Positions 6,171-8,002 of a stretch of DNA of 8,002 nt are shown here, one piece after another. The stretch lies in the NCBI GenBank assembly GCA_023426625.1, contig JAFAAJ010000339.1, positions 1 to 8,002 of the forward strand. The letters are read 5' to 3'. The position numbers were made by a program, and so were the translations under genes. The notes beneath the pieces were generated by a model. That model was not told where the DNA came from and ran no database searches. It saw only the letters and a list, made by a program, of their open reading frames with translations. Each line of letters begins with the position of its first letter. Within the stretch, counting starts at the first letter, position 1. The DNA comes from Bacteroidota bacterium (GTDB lineage Bacteria; Bacteroidota; Bacteroidia; Flavobacteriales; Weeksellaceae).

Positions 6171-6674
6171 ATGAAAAAAATATTATTTACACTTTTTATT
6201 ATTTGTGGTTTTGGGTTAAATGCTCAACGAACGGACTATGATTGGAAGAAGATGAATCCCAAACAAAGAAAGGAAGTAATAAACAATCTTTCTCCTGAAG
6301 AAAGAAAAGAACTTCTGGCTAAGTTCAGAAATAATATGGTGATGGATAATCTGAATATAGATCCGGGAGACAAGGCTGAATTTACGGCAGTTTATAACGA
6401 ATATCTGGAAAGTCAGAAACAGATAAAAAGCCAGTTCGATCCTAACTTCAATCCTGAAACACTATCTGATGAAGAGGCTAAGCTAAAGTTGCAGCAAAGT
6501 TTTGAAGTAGGACAAAAATTATTGGATAATAGAAAAAAATACGCTGATAAAATGCAGCAGGTGATTCCTTGCCAAAAGGTTTTGAAGTTGTTCCAGTCTG
6601 AAGGAATGATGAGAGATAAAATGAATGAAAGAAAACCTCAGGGGAAGACTTCAAAAAACAGACAAAACCCATAA
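6171..6674 (+). CDS. Exported helical protein, 'sensor of ECF-type sigma factor' / Spy-CpxP-like
   Basis: A 167-residue protein with a signal peptide (MKKILFTLFIICGFGLNA, probable cleavage near residue 18-19). The mature part is almost wholly helical and strongly charged. It contains helix-forming segments NPKQRKEVINNLSPEERKELL (29-49) and DKAEFTAVYNEYLESQKQI (67-85), the latter like the EAxxFWPVYNEY signature of flavobacterial proteins called sensors of ECF-type sigma factors. Near residue 131 VIPCQKVLKLFQSE matches the LPAKKVxKLYxxE end region of the same group, with Cys134 replacing Ala. The C-terminal tail (~150-167) is basic. The fold is probably that of the Spy/CpxP/ZraP stress proteins, placing it in the periplasm. 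The mature part has no His, so metal binding of the CnrX kind is not supported. It ends the sigma operon, 6 bases after the anti-sigma gene. Its role as partner or sensor of that pair is inferred. Confidence 0.8.
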   Translation: MKKILFTLFIICGFGLNAQRTDYDWKKMNPKQRKEVINNLSPEERKELLAKFRNNMVMDNLNIDPGDKAEFTAVYNEYLESQKQIKSQFDPNFNPETLSDEEAKLKLQQSFEVGQKLLDNRKKYADKMQQVIPCQKVLKLFQSEGMMRDKMNERKPQGKTSKNRQNP

Positions 6675-6696
6675 TAGTTTATTTTTTTAATGTTGG

Positions 6697-6734
6697 ACGA
6701 CTCTCATAATTTATTGTGGGAGTCGTTTAATTTT
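6697..6734 (+). terminator. Rho-independent terminator of the sigma operon
   Basis: ACGACTC (6697-6703) pairs with GAGTCGT (6720-6726). The pairing continues inward through six more pairs, two of them G-U, to a 4-base TTTA loop, making a 13-bp stem. TTTAATTTT follows. It starts 22 bases after the third gene's stop codon and separates the operon from the next gene. Confidence 0.85.
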
Positions 6735-6755
6735 AGGAATAACCTAATAGTTTTC

Positions 6756-6763
6756 TATTTTTG
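6756..6763 (+). promoter_or_regulatory. -7 box of the glycine-zipper protein gene
   Basis: TATTTTTG matches TAnnTTTG exactly and lies 14 bases before the ATG at 6778, implying a leader of under 10 bases. No TTG lies 17-23 bases upstream; the nearest weak candidate is a TTTA in the tail of the preceding terminator. Confidence 0.45.
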
Positions 6764-6777
6764 TAAAAAAGTAAAGA

Positions 6778-7800
6778 ATGAAAAAAATATTATTATTCTT
6801 TTTATTGTCGGGATCGTTATTTGCCCAGAAAATAGAAACAGAGAAAATCAAGCTGTCAAAATCAGTTAAAGACAATAAGAATTCTGTTAAAACTTTTACA
6901 GTAATAGATCGAAGACCAAATAAAGAAATTGGGAATGTCATGTATCATAAAAATCAGGTAAATATTACTTTTGAGAATGATGCAGAGAAAGATATAGAAG
7001 AATGGTTTTACGGAGATAATAAGATAAGAGGGAACAATGATCTGGTTTTGTTATTGGAAAACATAGAAATTTCTGAAGATAAAAAAGAAAAATATTCAAT
7101 AGGTAAGCTTACTTTTAAGGCAAGTACTTTCATTAAAAAAGAAGATGGTTATCACTTTGTATACAGAACAGATACTGTTGCCACGATTTCTTCAAGAACA
7201 ACCCCATATCTTGCACAAAGTTTAGCGAAAAAAATAACAATCGGATTAACGGATTTATTAAAAAGTTCTTATAAATCTAATTCATGGGACTATGCCATTC
7301 AAGAAACAGAACTTACCAACTATGAATCTTTAATTAAAAATAATCTTGAATTGTACAAAGGAGATGAATTGAAAGACGGAGCATATAAAAATTTTTACAG
7401 ATTTTTTACTCAGTCTCCGGAGTCAGGATATGATCTTGTTACCGATGATAAAGGATATGTTACCAAAGCCGTTAAAGGAGATGAAAAAATTCCATTGAGG
7501 CAAATGTATGCTTATATAAGCAATGGCGAAGCTTATAAAATAACACCTATAGGACCGATAAGAATTGAGAAAGATGAAAAAGGTTATTTCATTTTTGCTG
7601 AAAGGAAAGAATTATTTCCCGTAGATACAACAACTGGCGTTATGGTGGGTACAATGGCAGGAGGATTAGTAGGAGGAATTATAGGAGTAGTTATTGATGT
7701 AAGTATTAAAAAGAACAGAAAAGCAAATAATCCGACTTTACCTAAGGTCTATTTGGATCCATTTACCGGAAACTATATTTTCGACGAAGAAATTAAATAA
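6778..7800 (+). CDS. Exported protein of unknown function with glycine zipper
   Basis: A 340-residue protein that I do not recognise. It has a clear signal peptide (MKKILLFFLLSGSLFAQ, cleavage near residue 16-17, no lipobox). Residues ~20-170 look like mixed alpha/beta, with LVLLLENIEISEDK (89-102) and TFKASTFIKKEDGYHFVYRTDTV (112-134), as in a small periplasmic or outer-membrane-associated domain. A middle region follows, ~180-280, with YNFY-like aromatic stretches and short strands such as YVTKAV and EAYKITPIGP. Near the C-terminus, residues 287-303 carry glycine at every fourth place (G287, G291, G295, G299, G303) in a hydrophobic run to about 310, a perfect glycine zipper able to pack in or on a membrane. 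Basic KKNRKAN follows, then a 20-residue tail. It stands alone between two terminators with its own -7 box, so it is probably a single-gene transcript. There are no cysteines. Confidence 0.85.
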   Translation: MKKILLFFLLSGSLFAQKIETEKIKLSKSVKDNKNSVKTFTVIDRRPNKEIGNVMYHKNQVNITFENDAEKDIEEWFYGDNKIRGNNDLVLLLENIEISEDKKEKYSIGKLTFKASTFIKKEDGYHFVYRTDTVATISSRTTPYLAQSLAKKITIGLTDLLKSSYKSNSWDYAIQETELTNYESLIKNNLELYKGDELKDGAYKNFYRFFTQSPESGYDLVTDDKGYVTKAVKGDEKIPLRQMYAYISNGEAYKITPIGPIRIEKDEKGYFIFAERKELFPVDTTTGVMVGTMAGGLVGGIIGVVIDVSIKKNRKANNPTLPKVYLDPFTGNYIFDEEIK

Positions 7801-7812
7801 ACGATTACAATC

Positions 7813-7843
7813 AGGAGAGACCATATTGTCCCTCCTTTTTTTT
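7813..7843 (+). terminator. Rho-independent terminator after the glycine-zipper gene
   Basis: AGGAGAGAC (7813-7821) pairs with GTCCCTCCT (7828-7836) with a single A-C mismatch, around a 6-base loop, followed by eight T residues (7836-7843). The AGGAG here is part of the stem, not a ribosome binding site. The end of the T-run is also the first base of the lepA -7 box. Confidence 0.75.
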
Positions 7844-7850
7844 ATCTTTG
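7843..7850 (+). promoter_or_regulatory. -7 box of lepA
   Basis: TATCTTTG matches TAnnTTTG exactly and lies 19 bases before the lepA ATG, giving an expected leader of about 13-16 bases. The only TTG nearby (7826-7828) leaves a 14-base spacer, shorter than usual, and lies inside the terminator hairpin. Confidence 0.55.
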
Positions 7851-7869
7851 CAAATTACAAGGTTCTTAA

Positions 7870-8002
7870 ATGAAAAACATACGAAATTTTTGCATAATCG
7901 CCCATATCGACCACGGTAAAAGTACTTTGGCGGATCGTCTTTTAGAGTATACCAATACTGTTTCTCAGAGAGAATTACAGGCGCAGACTCTGGATGATAT
8001 GG
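7870..8002 (+). CDS. lepA: LepA (elongation factor 4) GTPase, N-terminal fragment
   Basis: The first 44 codons of LepA/EF4, a ribosome-associated translational GTPase related to EF-G; the window ends inside the gene. The protein begins MKNIRNFCIIAHIDHGKSTL, which contains the G1 P-loop AHIDHGKST (residues 11-19) in the form shared by LepA and its relatives. LADRLLEYTNTVSQRE and QAQTLDDM then follow, leading into switch I as in LepA rather than EF-G, TypA or IF2. A full-length LepA is about 600 residues, so over 90% is missing here. The N-terminal extension before the P-loop is short, as expected. Transcription probably starts from the TATCTTTG box just upstream, after a terminator that insulates it from the preceding gene. 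Confidence 0.95.
   Translation, partial: MKNIRNFCIIAHIDHGKSTLADRLLEYTNTVSQRELQAQTLDDM

Noticed and set aside
6171..6674. Metal sensor of the CnrX type
   Set aside because: The mature protein has no His and no lipid or membrane anchor, so the metal-site chemistry of CnrX is not supported.
7813..7817. AGGAG as a Shine-Dalgarno site for lepA
   Set aside because: It is more than 50 bases from the ATG and is the left arm of a terminator; this phylum rarely uses such sites.
1..8002. Mobile elements, CRISPR arrays, tRNA or rRNA genes, riboswitches
   Set aside because: No transposase, integrase, terminal repeats, repeat-spacer array, cloverleaf or conserved riboswitch core was seen on either strand.

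Overview
The window looks like ordinary chromosome from a member of the Bacteroidota, class Flavobacteriia, most likely Chryseobacterium or a close relative. The grounds are: an AT-rich sequence; no Shine-Dalgarno sites; several exact copies of the Bacteroidota -7 promoter box TAnnTTTG just upstream of start codons; a PorW/SprE-type lipoprotein, found only in this phylum as part of type IX secretion and gliding; and typical flavobacterial versions of TsaB, Maf, a KdsC-like phosphatase and LepA. I see no insertion sequence, prophage, CRISPR array, tRNA or rRNA. Coding density is high and the longest stretch without a gene is 203 bases.

Layout. (1) At 1-326 (+) is the C-terminal half of tsaB, cut by the window edge. 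It converges on the next block across a shared, bidirectional hairpin terminator (328-354). (2) At 4855-360 (-) four genes run the same way: a Rossmann/DUF2520 protein, a KdsC-like HAD phosphatase (overlapping by 11 bases), maf (8-base gap) and porW/sprE (86-base gap). Because that last gap shows no -7 box and no clear terminator, porW may be read through from the genes upstream. (3) Bases 4856-5058 are a divergent promoter region, with a TAnnTTTG box facing each way. (4) At 5059-6674 (+) is a tight three-gene set: an ECF sigma factor, a single-pass membrane protein that is probably its anti-sigma factor, and a small exported helical protein resembling the 'sensor of ECF-type sigma factor' (Spy/CpxP-like) proteins of flavobacteria. 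A strong hairpin terminator (6697-6726) closes it. (5) At 6778-7800 (+) is a single gene for an exported protein of unknown function with a perfect glycine zipper near its C-terminus. (6) A terminator at 7813-7843 runs directly into the promoter of lepA, of which only the first 44 codons are present.

How they fit together. TsaB (tRNA t6A modification), Maf (nucleotide house-cleaning), the KdsC-like enzyme (Kdo for lipid A/LPS) and LepA (ribosome) are housekeeping proteins. PorW serves the type IX secretion machine. The part most likely to hold undescribed biology is the sigma/anti-sigma/periplasmic-protein cassette, which has the logic of an envelope-stress or surface-sensing switch whose signal and target genes cannot be read from this window. 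The glycine-zipper protein is the other unexplained gene. I found no evidence of a wholly new kind of system.
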